From contig JANTQA010000018.1 of the NCBI GenBank assembly GCA_027625915.1, positions 286,501 to 350,500 of the forward strand: DNA of 64,000 nucleotides, in the 5' to 3' direction. The first letter of the stretch is position 1, and each line of letters starts with the position of its first letter. The notes under the pieces were generated by a model. The model was given only the letters and a program-made list of their open reading frames with translations, made no database searches and had not been told where the DNA came from. Made by a program: the position numbers and the translations under genes. Below, in pieces: positions 34,920 to 46,728 of this stretch. The stretch comes from Anaeramoeba flamelloides (lineage: Eukaryota; Metamonada; Anaeramoebidae).

Positions 34920-37060
34920 ACAGTTAGAGGTGTTTCCAAGTATATTTAAAATAAGAAGATTTGATGATATCTTTACTAAGTCACGATAAAGAATCAAAAA
35001 TCACCATTATTGTTAACAACTCGTGTTAATTGAATAAAATCAGAATAAATAGATAATACTGTGATATATCTGTTTTAAAAAAAGTGAGGATATTTTTAAA
35101 AAAACTTTTTCACTGTTTTTTATTTTAAAAAAATATTAAAACCTTTTCAGAATCAAAAACTTTTTATAATTTTTTTGATTTTATAGATTGATGGATCAAC
35201 TATTAAAAATATTGTAGAGTCTATAGAATGTGAAGTAAATCACTTTTTTAAAAAAATAATGTATTTGCCATATTAAAACACAAAACCTTAAAAGAGTTTT
35301 AATTATGAAAAAAATTACGGAAAAAGGAAAAGAAAAAACACAAAATTTTATTTACTTATTTAAAATAACTATAGAATAACAAATTGTGATATTGTATAAA
35401 AAGGCGATAGTTAATAATATTAGTGATAATATTATTATTGTAATCTATTCCTTATAACCACATTATTTGTATCAAAATGGTGGTAAATATCAAAATATCA
35501 TGTTGAAAAGGAAAAGTGCAAATATCTGAGTTGATTACTTCTTAAGGGCAATTCAATAATATTTTTGAAAAGAAAAATCTTTTTTATTCAAAAAGAAAAA
35601 GATCATTAGAAAAAAAACGATCTTTTTAAGGAAATAAGTACATTTTACCATTTTTGTAAAATTTTTATAGTGTGAATATTACTGAAAAATATTTTTTGAG
35701 AGTTAAAAGATATTGAAACTTTGAAACCAAAACATCATTCACTACTCTATTTGGGAAAAGTAAAGCGAATCCAAATAAATTCAGAGTTGAATCTATAATT
35801 TTTCAATTTTTTCAACATTTTTTTGGATTAAATTTTTGGTTTTATTTTATTTGGTTTTGGATCTAGAAATATGTTTATGGTGAAGTGAAATTAATCAAAT
35901 ATTGAACCAAAAAAATATACCCAAAAAGGTATATCTTTGAAACAAATATTTTATTTTCGAAGACCAAAGTCGAAATATCACAATTCCAAATAAATTTGTT
36001 GAGATCAAAAATTTAAAAAAAAATGATAAAAGCCTATTTTTGAAGATTGGTTTTCTTTATCTTCTTATTTTGTATGAATACAATCAATTTATTACCTTGA
36101 ATTTTTCGTCCCATTACTATTTATTATTATTTTAAAAAACTGTTTGTGACAAATTTGCTTTCAAAATTCTTTTTTCAAATACTATTTTATAAAACAAAAC
36201 CAAAATAAGGAATAATACTTGATCAAAAATTAAAATAAAAAGGGTGAATTCTCGGAATCAAAAAAACAGTTACAAAAAGATTCAAATCAAAATAAAATAA
36301 AATTTTAGAAAAAGATTTCAATCAGATTCAGAAATATTTTAGTTCTCGGTTTGAATGGAAAATAAATAATTATAAAACCAAATTAGTAAATCCAATGAAT
36401 CTTTGTTTTTTCGAGAAGTATTTTTAAAATATCCTATTTTCTGAAACCCATCAAGAATTAGATGATTTAAATGGAAAGAGGATTTTTAAATTCATTTGGG
36501 AAATTTTTTCAAAATAAAAAGTAATTTGTTTCTCAAAAATTTTACAAAAAAAAGTATTTCAAAAAGAATTATAAACAAAAACAAATTAACCAGAAGTAAT
36601 TTTATCAAATGTTAAAAATATGAGCAAGAAATAAATCATTTTTATTTAATTTTTTTTAATCAATCTTTTCATTTTTTGGTTGGTATGGAAATATATTATC
36701 CTAGGATATATTCCACTTAAGTGTTTATTAAAATATCAATATATTTGATTAAAGAAATGATTTAAAAGAATTCATTTCGTATAAATGATGGCACTCAAAA
36801 TTTGAAAAATGTACTTACCACCTTAAAAAAAGTAAAAAAGAGAGTATGTTCAATCAAAGATCACACAAAAAGTTTTATCCCAATTTCTTTTAATTTGTAC
36901 GACAACTCAATCTTTACTTTAAGATCAACTTAATAAGTACTAAAGATAAATAAATAGTTTCTTGATCAAGAGTGATATAAGAAATTGAACCCAATAAAAA
37001 AGCTTCTCAAAAAACAACCAACACTTAACAATTTATTAAAAGAAAGGTTTGTCTTAGGTT
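34920..37060. repeat. Duplicated 3'-unit block, copy 2
   Basis: Shares GAACAGTTAGAGGTGTTTCC, AGAAGATTTGATGATATCTT, TAGATAATACTGTGATATAT and the GTTCAATCAAAGATCA / GCTTCTCAAAAAACAACCA motifs with the blocks at 23.5 and 48.8 kb. Parts between 35.6 and 36.8 kb are unique to this copy. Its right part is cut by the element starting at 37064. Confidence 0.6.
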
Positions 37061-37063
37061 TAG

Positions 37064-38003
37064 GGGACTAGTCTCGATTAATTTATTTTTTGACCAATAA
37101 CTGAATAAGGAATCCTTATCTTGAAATATGTTTAAAATTGAAAATAGACAGGTTTTTTCAATGTTAGAACTTTTAATTCTTGTTTTTTTAAAATTTTACA
37201 ATCTCTGTCAAAAAAAGTGACTTTTAAAAAGTTTTTATTTGAAAAAATATCTTAAACGGATGAGAATTTTTTGATTAATTTTGGATTTAATTATTTTTGA
37301 GAAAATAATATTTATTCTCATTTTTAAAAACGAAAAAATAATTTAAAACGAGTGAATATTTTCTCTTTCACTTCTGTTCATCCAACTTGACTCTATAAAG
37401 AACTCAATTTATTTTTATCAATAATTACTTTTTAAAAAAATAGTTCTTATTCTTTTCTTTGATTTTTTTTGACTCTGACAAAAACTTTTGGGATGATAAT
37501 TTGGGAACACTCAAAAAAACTTCAAATTCAACAAAAACAAAAGAATGTAAACTCAAAAAGTCGATTCATGAAAAAAAAAAAAAGAATGGTACAAGAAAAG
37601 AAAGAAAATCTTTTATTTAGAGTAAAGCATATATTGTATATTTTTTTCGAATCAAACTGTTTTTTCATGCAAATCTAAAAAAAACCTTTTCAGGTTTATT
37701 TTTCAAACTATTTTTTGTACGCCTTCCACAAACATAACGAGGTTTTGCTTTATTGATCATATTTTTTTTTATTTTTTGTATTTTTGTGAAAAGTTGAAAA
37801 AAAGCAACTTTCAAAAAAGTGAAAAAATGGAAAAATTTTTTATTTCTATAAAAACAATAATTAAATTTAATGAAAGTCATTTATCGAGATTTCATTACTA
37901 TACTAAGAAGTTTTTCACTTTGATTTCAAATCTAAGTAATTGGCAAAAAAAATTCTAAATCTCTATTAAATTTACCTAAAAAAATTTAATATAGACTCGT
38001 CCC
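37064..38003. mobile_element. 940-bp element with short TIRs in a TTAA-like site
   Basis: The left end GGGACTAGTCTCGATTAAT and right end TTAATATAGACTCGTCCC are inverted over about 20 bp. The right flank is TTAA and the left flank TTAG. Compared with the paralogous block at 49.68 kb (CTTAGGTTTAAAAAATTTTA), the sequence is interrupted exactly at the TTAA. Frames at 37469-37678 and 37776-37958 are Lys-rich and unrecognised. TTAA targeting is typical of piggyBac-like elements (family knowledge), but the termini here are GGG...CCC, so the assignment stays open. Confidence 0.6.
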
Positions 38004-38425
38004 TTAAGAAAATATTTACTAATTTTATTCCTTTTATAAAAAAAAAATAAAAAAAGGACCCGAAAAAGATTTTATTTTTTAAATCGTTTTCAATTCTGTT
38101 ATTTTTCAAAATTGTTTTCAAAATCTCGTTATTTTTAAACTTTTCTTTTCACTTTTGAAAATTTTAAATAAAATATCATTTTTTATCAGAAGATAACCTC
38201 AAATCACTATAAAATTGCTTCTCTTTTGATGAATAGTTGATTTTCTTCTTTTTTCTTTTTTTACAAGAGAAATCAAAGGTTTGGGAATTGTTCTATCAAT
38301 TTGAATCATTTTGAAAAATTTTAAAGAACATAATTAATTCTATTGAACAATAATTCATTGAAATTAAATTGATTATCCCAATAATTCATTTTTTTTTAAA
38401 TTTGAATTTTATTTCAAAATAAAAT

Positions 38426-40726
38426 ATAAAAAGTTTTTTTTGCTATTTTAAGATCTAAATTAAAATTTTATTTTTTTATTTTTCACTTTGTGCTTTTCCC
38501 ACTTTTGTAAAAGCAAATAGGGAATAACAAACTCCAATAAAAAAAAAAAAGGAAATAGCAAATATTGTCATATCAATAAGACCATGGGATTTTTTTACTG
38601 ATCTTTGAATTTTTGATTCTGGTGTTGATCTATAGTTCTCTTTGGAATTTCTGTCACTCAATTACCCACCAATATATGACACACCAATCATTAATTACAA
38701 TAAACTTAAAACATGAAAATTAATTTAAATTCTTTTATTGATTCCTTTTTCTGTATTTTTAATTAAATTTTGTCATTTTGATAAAAATAAAAAAACAAAC
38801 AAAACAAAAATAGACTCTAATTATTGTCCTTTGTCTTTGTTCAGTCCATGTCGAAGGATCCAAAGGTAGAAAGTTCCAAAAGAAGAAAAATTACATCCCA
38901 AATAGAACAAAAGCAATCAGGAGAATTAGGAGAGATGATTGTTCAACTGAAAGACAATGTAAGTGTTGAAGATTTTGTTGCTCAAACAGGGATGGTCTTT
39001 TTCAGGAAATTAAAATTACGAAAGGATTATTATCTATTCAAATATGATGAAGTGGAATCATAAGAATGGCTTAGACTCAATTCCAGTGCTTGGCTTGGAA
39101 ACAATGGCAGTTTCATATGAAAGGAACAAATATCAAAATAATGTACCAAAAGAATACACACCCTCTGATCCTCTTTTTCCTGATCAATTCCATTTAAAAA
39201 ACACAGGTCAGTTTGTCGGTCAAACAGGAGTGGACGTTAATGTGTCACCTGTTTGGGACTTGGGATACTTTGGAGAGGATATCACGATTGCCATTGTTGA
39301 TGATGGGTTGTACCATTCCCACGAAGACTTGTCAAGCAATTTCTTGATGGAAGGATCATGGGATTACTGTTTGGACAAGAATGATCCTGTTGGTACTAGT
39401 GATGATACACATGGAACCTCATGTGCAGGTGTTGCAGCAGCAACAGATGGAGATGGCGCTTGTGGATTAGGTGCGGCACCAAAGGCTAATCTCATGGGAA
39501 GAAGGTTTCTATGTGATTGTGTCACTTATGCCGAACTAGCTGAAGCTTTTAGTGACAAAAGTGAAGGTACAATCCATGTTTCTAGTAATAGCTGGGGACC
39601 AATGGGTTGTACAGAAGAAGATGGGTGTACCTATGATGAACAAAGTTTAATAGTAAAGCGTGTGATTGTTGATGCAGTTCTTAATGGAAGAGATGGGAAG
39701 GGTATAGTGTTTGTATTTGCAGCAGGGAACGAAGCCGATGAAGGCGGAGATATTAATCAGTATACATACGCAAAAATGGCTGAAGTCATTGGTGTAGCTG
39801 CAATCAATAATGATGGAGGGCACTCACAGTATTCCAACATAGGATCAGCCATTATTGTTAGTGGAGTCTCATCTGGTTTGAACGCGAAGGGCAATTACAC
39901 AGGAATAAGAACAACTGATCGAGCATCAACAACAAGCTGCACAGATGAATTTGGGGGGACATCAAGTGCATGTCCTTTAGTAGCAGGAGTGGTTGCACTC
40001 ATTCTTGAAGCAAACCCAAAGTTAAATTATTGGCAAGTACAACAAATTTTAATTGAAACAGCCACTCGTGACGATTTACCAACAGAAAATTGGATTCAGA
40101 ATTCAGAAGGATATCATTATCATCGTCACTTTGGATTTGGTTTAGTTGACGCGTCAGCTGCTGTTGAAGAAGCCTTAGAATGGGATGCTGAGCCTAATTT
40201 CCAAATGTTTGAAACAGATTTGCAAACTGTCAACAAAAACATCCCTGATAATGGTTGAAGTGATAACCCTGTTTCAGCAACCATCCAAATTGAGAAAAAC
40301 TACACAATTGTTGGTGGTGTTGAAATCCAAATCTCAATTACACATCCTTGCATTGGAGATATTGCAATCAATTTAGAATCAAACTCGGGTGCCTCAATAG
40401 ATGTGGTCGTAACACATAAGGATAAGCACTCAGATTTAGATGATTATCCTTTGGTTACAAAAAAATTCTATGGAGAATCTTCAAAAGGTACCTGGACTAT
40501 TCGTGTTTATGATGAAAGTCAGGAAGATGCAGGTACTTTTGATTCATGGAAATTATCTTTTTATGGAATTTCTGATAATTCAGAACCTTCTCCTACCCCT
40601 ACCATTACCCCTACCCCTACCCCTGATCCTGATCCTTCAGATGAAGCCAGTATTTCAAATTTCGTCAACAATTCCTTATTATTATCATTTTTCTTATTAG
40701 CAATTATCCAATTTATCATCCTTTAA
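38426..40726 (+). pseudogene. Kexin/furin-like convertase copy 3, broken
   Basis: Aligned with copies 2 and 4, this host gene has lost the exon-1 ATG and the GT donor (about 38426-38437, ATATAAAAAG...TTTTAAGATC). In the main exon (from 38814) it has one extra base in the propeptide leader (about 38892-38897) and another at about 39048 (GATGAAGTGGAATC versus GATGTATTGAATC). An in-frame TGA at 40256-40258 lies in the P domain, after which the frame continues to 40726. The catalytic motifs themselves survive (VDDGLYHSHEDL, DTHGTSCAGV, FVFAAGNEADE, GGTSSACPLVAG). The variable loop reads FLCDCVTYAELAEAF. Few other changes are seen, so silencing is recent or conversion with intact copies keeps refreshing it. 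Segments alternate between copy 2-like and copy 4-like sequence. Confidence 0.85.
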
Positions 40727-40908
40727 TTATGAATTTTGAATTAATTATTTTTTTGTTTTTTTTAGTTTTATAATGACCTATTATTTTTTTTTAAGAGACA
40801 AAACTTGCCTCTTTTTAGTGAAAAAACCAATCCCAATCAATATTAATACAAAAAATATTTACTTTATATTTTTATTTTTTGATTTATTTTCTGATATAAA
40901 AAAAATAG

Positions 40909-41399
40909 TATAGTAGGGAAAAAAATACCTGATATGAAAAAAATCCCTGACAAGTTTTTTAATTGTGAGTATTAGTAAAATTTTTGTCTAATTTCAATGA
41001 AATCCTTATGATAAATAACCAATTTTTTTATGAGATTAGTAATAAACCTACCTAAAGTCCATCAAAGTAAGGTGTCTCTAGAATACTTGAGTAATTGTTT
41101 GATAGCCTAAGGATGATCAACTTTTTTTGAAAAAAAATCGAGTTTTATTGAGGTTTACTAGAGTTTGGAAAATGATAATTTTTCTTCTTGTTTTTTGATT
41201 GATTGAATGGTGTTTTGAACAAGTGTGATTTCATCAATCATCATTCTAATAAGTGGGGGGGTTATAATTGAAAAAGTTCGATTCTTAAAAAAAGGAATTT
41301 GATTGTAAATAAATGAAATTACACAATAATTTTACTAATATTCACAATTAATAATCTTGTCCGGGATTTTTTTCATGTCCGGTATTTTTTTCACTGCTC
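40909..41399. mobile_element. 490-bp TIR element in the 3' flank of convertase 3
   Basis: Read inward, the left end is AGTAGGGAAAAAAATACCTG and the right end AGCAGTGAAAAAAATACCGG. Both continue with ATGAAAAAAATCCC and GACAAG, about 45 bp of TIR. The paralogous flanks of copies 1, 2 and 4 run uninterrupted from TTTCTGATA/TTTGTGATA AAAAA into AAATTTTTGTTCTGATCA, giving an empty site. No gene inside. TA borders the right end. Confidence 0.8.
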
Positions 41400-41559
41400 T
41401 AAATTTTTGTTCTGATCAATTATAAACTATGAAAATCTCAAGATTTTTTGGAATTTTATTCTGGATATTTTAGTTTTTTTTTTTTATAATTTTAATAAAC
41501 AAAAAGAAAATTTCGTAAATTTTATTTTTATATCTAAAATTAAAAAAAAGTGCTGTTAA

Positions 41560-41730
41560 AATTTTCTTGAGTTTTCTGTTTATTTGGAAAATCAATAGCT
41601 TTTCGTTAGGTATTTCTTACTTTTTGAAATAAACCGAAAATTTATTAAAATTTTATTTTAATTTCTCAAATTAAAAAAAATCTAATCACTTGACAGCATT
41701 CTATGACACTCTATGACAATTCCAAGACTC
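41560..41730. repeat. Hairpin of the AGGTTTTTTT family
   Basis: TTTCTTGAGTTTTCTGTTTA, AAAATCAATAGCTTTTCGTT and AAATAAACCGAAAATTTATT parallel the hairpins at 540-660 and 6.2-6.4 kb. The right side (ACTTGACAGCATTCTATGAC) echoes AGTGCTGTCAAG at 6.10 kb. This copy lies within the duplicated flank of convertase 3 and is absent from the others, so it is a later insertion. Confidence 0.55.
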
Positions 41731-43819
41731 AAGAATACTCCCCAAAAATAATCCACAATAATAAAAAAAAAAAAATTCTTTCCTTAAAAAATCAAAAATA
41801 TTTAAGTTATCCTTCAAGTTCAACAATTTTAAAATTTAGGTCATTTACGAATTGCGTAACTAGATATTATTAAATAATAATAAAAAAAATTCAAATAAAT
41901 TTTGTACTTTATGTTTAAAAATAAAAAAAAGGAAATTCTTGAAAATATTGGCCAAATTTGAATGATCTGTCATTCCTATGAAAAAAATAGATTAATATTT
42001 TTAACAGAAAAGCTAAAACAATTAAATTTTAATGTTTTAATTTAAAGAATGTGGCAGTTTGAAATTATTTTCATTAATTGATAATTGTGAAATCTATGAT
42101 TTTATACTTTTATTTCTGAAAGGAAATTTAAGTCAAAGGGCATTTAGAGTGTAAATAACACTTCTTTCTTGATCAAAAAAAAATACTAAAAGGTATATTT
42201 CTTTTTGTAGAATACTTTACCGAAAATGATCAAATAAATTAACAATAAATGATAAATTAACATGCTATTAGTTTCTTAAAGTTTTTTTTATTCAAAAAGA
42301 AATTCCAAAAATAACTATCATATCAGAAAATTATACATTAAAAATAAAGTGATTTTTTATGAAGAATTATTCGAAAAAACAAAAAATTTAAAAATAGTTG
42401 AGAAAATTACAACAACATATAAAACAAATTGCTTTCGTCATTTTAAATTTTATTGAAATATCAATGGGCAATTTGATTTGAGGAATTGATTTGAACAAAG
42501 GTATACCATTGTATAAGGAATTGAATTTTTGATTAAAACAAGAAGAAAAAAAAAACAGGGATTATATTTTGAAACATGAGCTTGTAACTTTGAAAAGGCA
42601 CTCTTTTGATCACTAAATTAAATCTCATTTTATTACCTTTAGAAACCAAAATAATTACCAAAAAAAAGATGAAAAAAATGTATAGAAAAAGAATTTATTA
42701 CATTATTTTCTTAAAGAATCATTTTTAGACCCTCCAAATCCTAGATAACAATTATTTTTCACAGAAATCTTGTAACACATTCAGAATTTACATTAACAAT
42801 TACTCCTTAATTTAATAAATTTTTAGATCATTTTTTCATTCAAAAAGAATCAAAAAAAGATTATGGTTTTTAATGACAAAAAAAAATGTTCTGATTTTTT
42901 TATTTTGAAAATGCTATTTTAGTTAGACATAATCCCTAATTCTTTACAATTCTTTTTTGTTTATCAACAAGGACCAAATTTCAAGACACTATGTTCGGCC
43001 ACTCATCTCGTTGAAGTCCAAAATTTGAAGAACAAGCACTTGTAACTGAATTATTGGAATATGAAATTTAAAAGAGAAATATTTTTATCTCATTCTGGTT
43101 TTTTCGATTCTTCTTAATCTGTTTTAATTCGGATTTTTATTACAAATTCACATTATCAAAATATTTCATAAATAAAACAAATATCCCAAATTTCTTTCAA
43201 TTAGTGTTCTAGTAAAAGAGGAAAATGAAGAGAAAAAACTGTTTCAGTAATTATTCAAAGATTTGTCAAATGGGAAAAATCTTAACTTTTTTTTCCTTTT
43301 CCTTGATAAAAGAGGTGTACAAAATAAATAAGTTGGGGTTTATAGTTCTTTATTTGAGAAAGGTCTCCGAAAATGAACAGAAAATTTTTCAAATTTTTTA
43401 TTACAATTAAATGCTTCAATTTTCTTTCTTTTCGAAAAAAAAAATAAAAAAAAGGTCTCAAAAAGCTTTTATTTTTTGAAACCATTTTCGTTTGTATATT
43501 TTTCAAAATTGTTTTCAAACGCTCATTCTTTACAAACTTTTCTTTTCACTTTTGAAAATTTTAAATAAAATATCATTTTTTATCAGAATAAAACCTCACA
43601 ATCTCTACAAAATTGCTTCTCTTTTGATGAACAGTTATTTTTCTTCTTTTTTATTTTTTTGAAGAGTATCAAAGGTTTGGAAATTGTTCTATCGATTTAA
43701 ATCATTTTGAAAAATTGTAAAGAACAGAATTAATTCTATTTAACAATAACCCATTTAAATTTAATTGGTTATCCCAATAATTCATTTTTTTTTAAATTGA
43801 ATTTTATTCAAAATAAAAG

Positions 43820-46264
43820 ATGAAAGTTTTTTTAATATTTGTAAGATCTAAAATTTAATTTATTTTTTTTTTTTTGCATTTTTTTCCAGCCTTTGTGTAA
43901 CGACAAAGAGGGAATAACAAACCCCAATTTGTAAAAAACAAAAGGAAATAGCCCAGACAGCCATAACAACAAGACCATGCATTTTTATATTGATCTTTTT
44001 TTGATAAATGGGAAAAAATTATCATTAAATTTTCCATTTCTTTTCTTTCCTAAATAGAGTTCTCAAAGAAGTCACAAATTGCAACTTATTTCTTTTGACG
44101 ACTCAATCTATAAAAGGAAAAATATGGAAAATAATTAAAATTTTACCCATTTTGAATTCAAATACTTGTAATCAATCAACTTTTTGATTCTGGTGTTGAT
44201 CTACAATAGTCTTTGGAATTTCTGTCACACAATTACCTACCAATAAATCACCTTTTACCAACCACCAATAACAAAAAACATGAAAAATTAAATTAATTTA
44301 TTTAATTCCTTTTTCTTCTTTTTAATTAAATTTTGTCATTTTGATAAAAATAAACAAAAACAAAAAAAAAAAATGAAAAATAGACTCTAATTATTGTCCT
44401 TTGTCTTTGTTCAGTCCATGTCGAAGGATCCAAAGGAAGAAAGTTCCAAAAGAAGAAAAATGCCTTCCAAAAGGAACAAAAGCAATCAAGAGAAACAGGA
44501 GAGATGATTGTTCAACTGAAAGACAATGTAAGTGTTGAAGAGTTTGTTGCTCAAACAGGGATGGTCTTTGTCAGGAAATTAAAATTACGAAAGGATTATT
44601 ATCTATTCAAATATGATGTATTGAATCATAAGAATGGCTTAGACTCAATTCCAGTGCTTGGCTTGGAAACAATGGCAGTTTCATATGAAAGGAACAAATA
44701 TCAAAATAATGTACCAAAAGAATACACACCCTCTGATCCTCTTTTTCCTGATCAATTCCATTTAAAAAACACAGGTCAGTTTGTCGGTAAAACAACAGTG
44801 GACGTTAATGTGTCACCTGTTTGGGACTTGGGATACTTTGGAGAGGATATCACGATTGCCATTGTTGATGATGGGTTGTACCATTCCCACGAAGACTTGT
44901 CAAGCAATTTCTTGATGGAAGGATCATGGGATTACTGTTTGGACAAGAATGATCCTGTTGGTACTAGTGATGATACACATGGAACCTCATGTGCAGGTGT
45001 TGCAGCAGCAACAGATGGAGATGGCGCTTGTGGATTAGGTGCGGCACCAAAGGCTAATCTCATGGGAAGAAGGTTTCTATGTTCGGGTACAACTTATGTC
45101 GAACTAGCTGAAGCTTTAAGTGACGAAAGTGAAGGTACAATCCATGTTTCTAGTAATAGCTGGGGACCAATGGGTTGTACAGAAGAAGATGGATGTACCT
45201 ATGATGAACAAAGTCAAGTTATAACGGATGCTATTGTTGATGCAGTTCTTAATGGAAGAGATGGGAAGGGTATAGTGTTTGTATTTGCAGCAGGGAACGA
45301 AGCCGATGAAGGCGGAGATATTAATCAGTATACATACGCAAAAATGGCTGAAGTCATTGGTGTAGCTGCAATCAATAACGATGGAGGGCACTCATATTAT
45401 TCCAACATAGGATCAGCAATTGTTGTTAGTGGAGTCTCATCTGGTTATAACGGGGATAATGATTATATCGGAATAAGAACAACTGATCGAGCATCAACAA
45501 CAAGCTGTACGAATGATTTTGGGGGGACATCAAGTGCATGTCCTTTAGTAGCAGGAGTGGTTGCACTCATTCTTGAAGCAAACCCAAAGTTAAATTATTG
45601 GCAAGTGCAACAAATTTTAATTGAAACAGCCACTCGTGACAATTTACCAACAGAAAATTGGATTCAGAATTCAAAAGGATATCATTATCATCGTCACTTT
45701 GGATTTGGTTTAGTCGATGCATCAGCTGCTGTCGAAGCAGCCTTAGAATGGGATGCTGAGCCTAATTTCCAAATGTTTGAAACAGATTCACAAACTGTCA
45801 ACAAAAACATCCCTGATGATGGTGGAAGTGATAATCCTGTTTCAGCAACCATCCAAATTGAGAAAAACTACACAATTGTTGGTGGTGTTGAAATCCAAAT
45901 CTCAATTACACACCCTTTCATTGGAGAGATTGGGATCATTTTGGAATCACCCTCGGGCACCTCAATAGATGTGGTCGTAACACATACAGATTACAACTCG
46001 GATTTAACTGATTATCCTTTAGTTGCAAAAAATTTCTATGGAGAATCTACAAAAGGTACCTGGACGATTCGTGTTTATGATGAATATGAACTGGACGAAG
46101 GTACTTTTGATTCATGGAAATTATCTTTTTATGGAATTTCTGATAATTCAGATCCTTCTCCTACCCCTACCCCTGATGCCTCAGGCAGTATTTCCAATTT
46201 TGGAAACTATTCCTTATTATTATCATTTTTCTTATTAGCAATTATTCAATTTATCATCTTTTAA
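43820..46264 (+). CDS. Kexin/furin-like proprotein convertase, copy 4
   Basis: Exon 1 is 43820-43840 (MKVFLIF) and exon 2 is 44384-46264, about 633 residues. Splicing is phase 0 with donor GTAAGATC and acceptor AAAAATAG. The order is signal peptide (continuing TLIIVLCLCSVHVEG), propeptide, S8 catalytic domain with all four key residues (VDDGLYHSHEDL, DTHGTSCAG, AAGNEADEGG, GGTSSACPL), then P domain (ISITHPFIGEIGIILESPSG, GTFDSWKLSFYG). A shorter PTPTPDASG stalk and the hydrophobic tail follow. It differs from the other copies mainly in surface-loop segments: FLCSGTTYVELAEAL, SSGYNGDNDYIGIR, and DEYELDEG in the P domain. It shares the intron MITE and the NSKG / DSQTV segments with copy 1, but other segments with copy 3. 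The frame is whole, so it is likely active. Confidence 0.9.
43841..44383 (+). other. Signal-peptide intron of convertase 4
   Basis: 543 bp, phase 0, GTAAGATC...AAAAATAG. It is longer than the 376-bp intron of copy 2 because a CTGG-family MITE (43990-44168) lies inside. The conserved intron segment TTTTTGATTCTGGTGTTGAT is shared with copies 2 and 3. Confidence 0.75.
43990..44168. mobile_element. MITE family CTGG, copy inside convertase 4 intron
   Basis: Diverged termini (TTGATC...; ...TTCAAATACTTG) with TA on each side. The interior CTAAATAGAGTTCTCAAAG matches the convertase 1 copy, and TTTTACCCATTTTGAATTCA matches the 163-bp copies. Shared position with copy 1 implies insertion before those two genes separated, or transfer by conversion. 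Confidence 0.65.
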
Positions 46265-46728
46265 TTATGAATTTTTTTTTTAATTATTTTTTTGTTTTTT
46301 TTTTAGTTTTTAAATGAATTATTATTTTTTTTTAAGAGATAAAACTTTTCTCTTTTAAGTGAAACAACAAATCTCAATCAATATAAAAACAAAAAATGAA
46401 TACTTTTTTTTTTTTTTGATTTACTTTCTAATAAAAAAAATAAAAAATTTGTTCCGATCAAAGAAGAAGCGATGAAAATCTTAATATTTTTTTGAATTTT
46501 ATTGGTTATTATTGTTTTTATTGTTATTTTTTATTAAATTTTAAAGAATTTTGGTTTTTTTTTTGGGTATTTGAACTATTTTTGTCTAAGTAAGTAATAT
46601 TTTTTTGATAAATTTTGTTTTGAAAATAAGCTTTTGAATTTAGAGGTTGTTATTTCAAAGAGGATTTTTTTGAGCCTAGTATATTTAATAATTTCTAAAG
46701 TTTAATTAAAAAAAAAATTATTTTCAGT

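Larger units (their letters stand above)
33863..38425. other. Intergenic region between convertases 2 and 3
   Basis: No intact gene. The 3' flank is shared with copies 1 and 4 (33863-34450), including the empty sites for two elements inserted near copy 4. Next are the (TA)n at about 34305-34326, a duplicated block (34.97-37.06 kb), the inserted TTAA-type element (37064-38003) and the 5' flank shared with copies 2 and 4 (about 38.09-38.42 kb). Confidence 0.55.
40727..43819. other. Intergenic region between convertases 3 and 4
   Basis: No intact gene. The 3' flank shared with the other copies is interrupted by a 490-bp TIR element (40909-41399). A hairpin of the AGGTTTTTTT family lies at about 41560-41730. 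Coding-like relics sit at 42.48-42.56 kb (relative of 14.70 and 30.85 kb) and about 42.97-43.05 kb. The 5' flank from about 43.50 kb matches copies 2 and 3. Frames at 43225-43410 and 43282-43518 show no recognisable domain. Confidence 0.55.

Noticed and set aside
38848-39063. Start at MSKDPKVESSKRRK for the convertases
   Set aside because: This ATG is in frame with the protease only in the broken copy 3; in copies 1, 2 and 4 it is out of frame, and the other frame encodes the signal peptide end.
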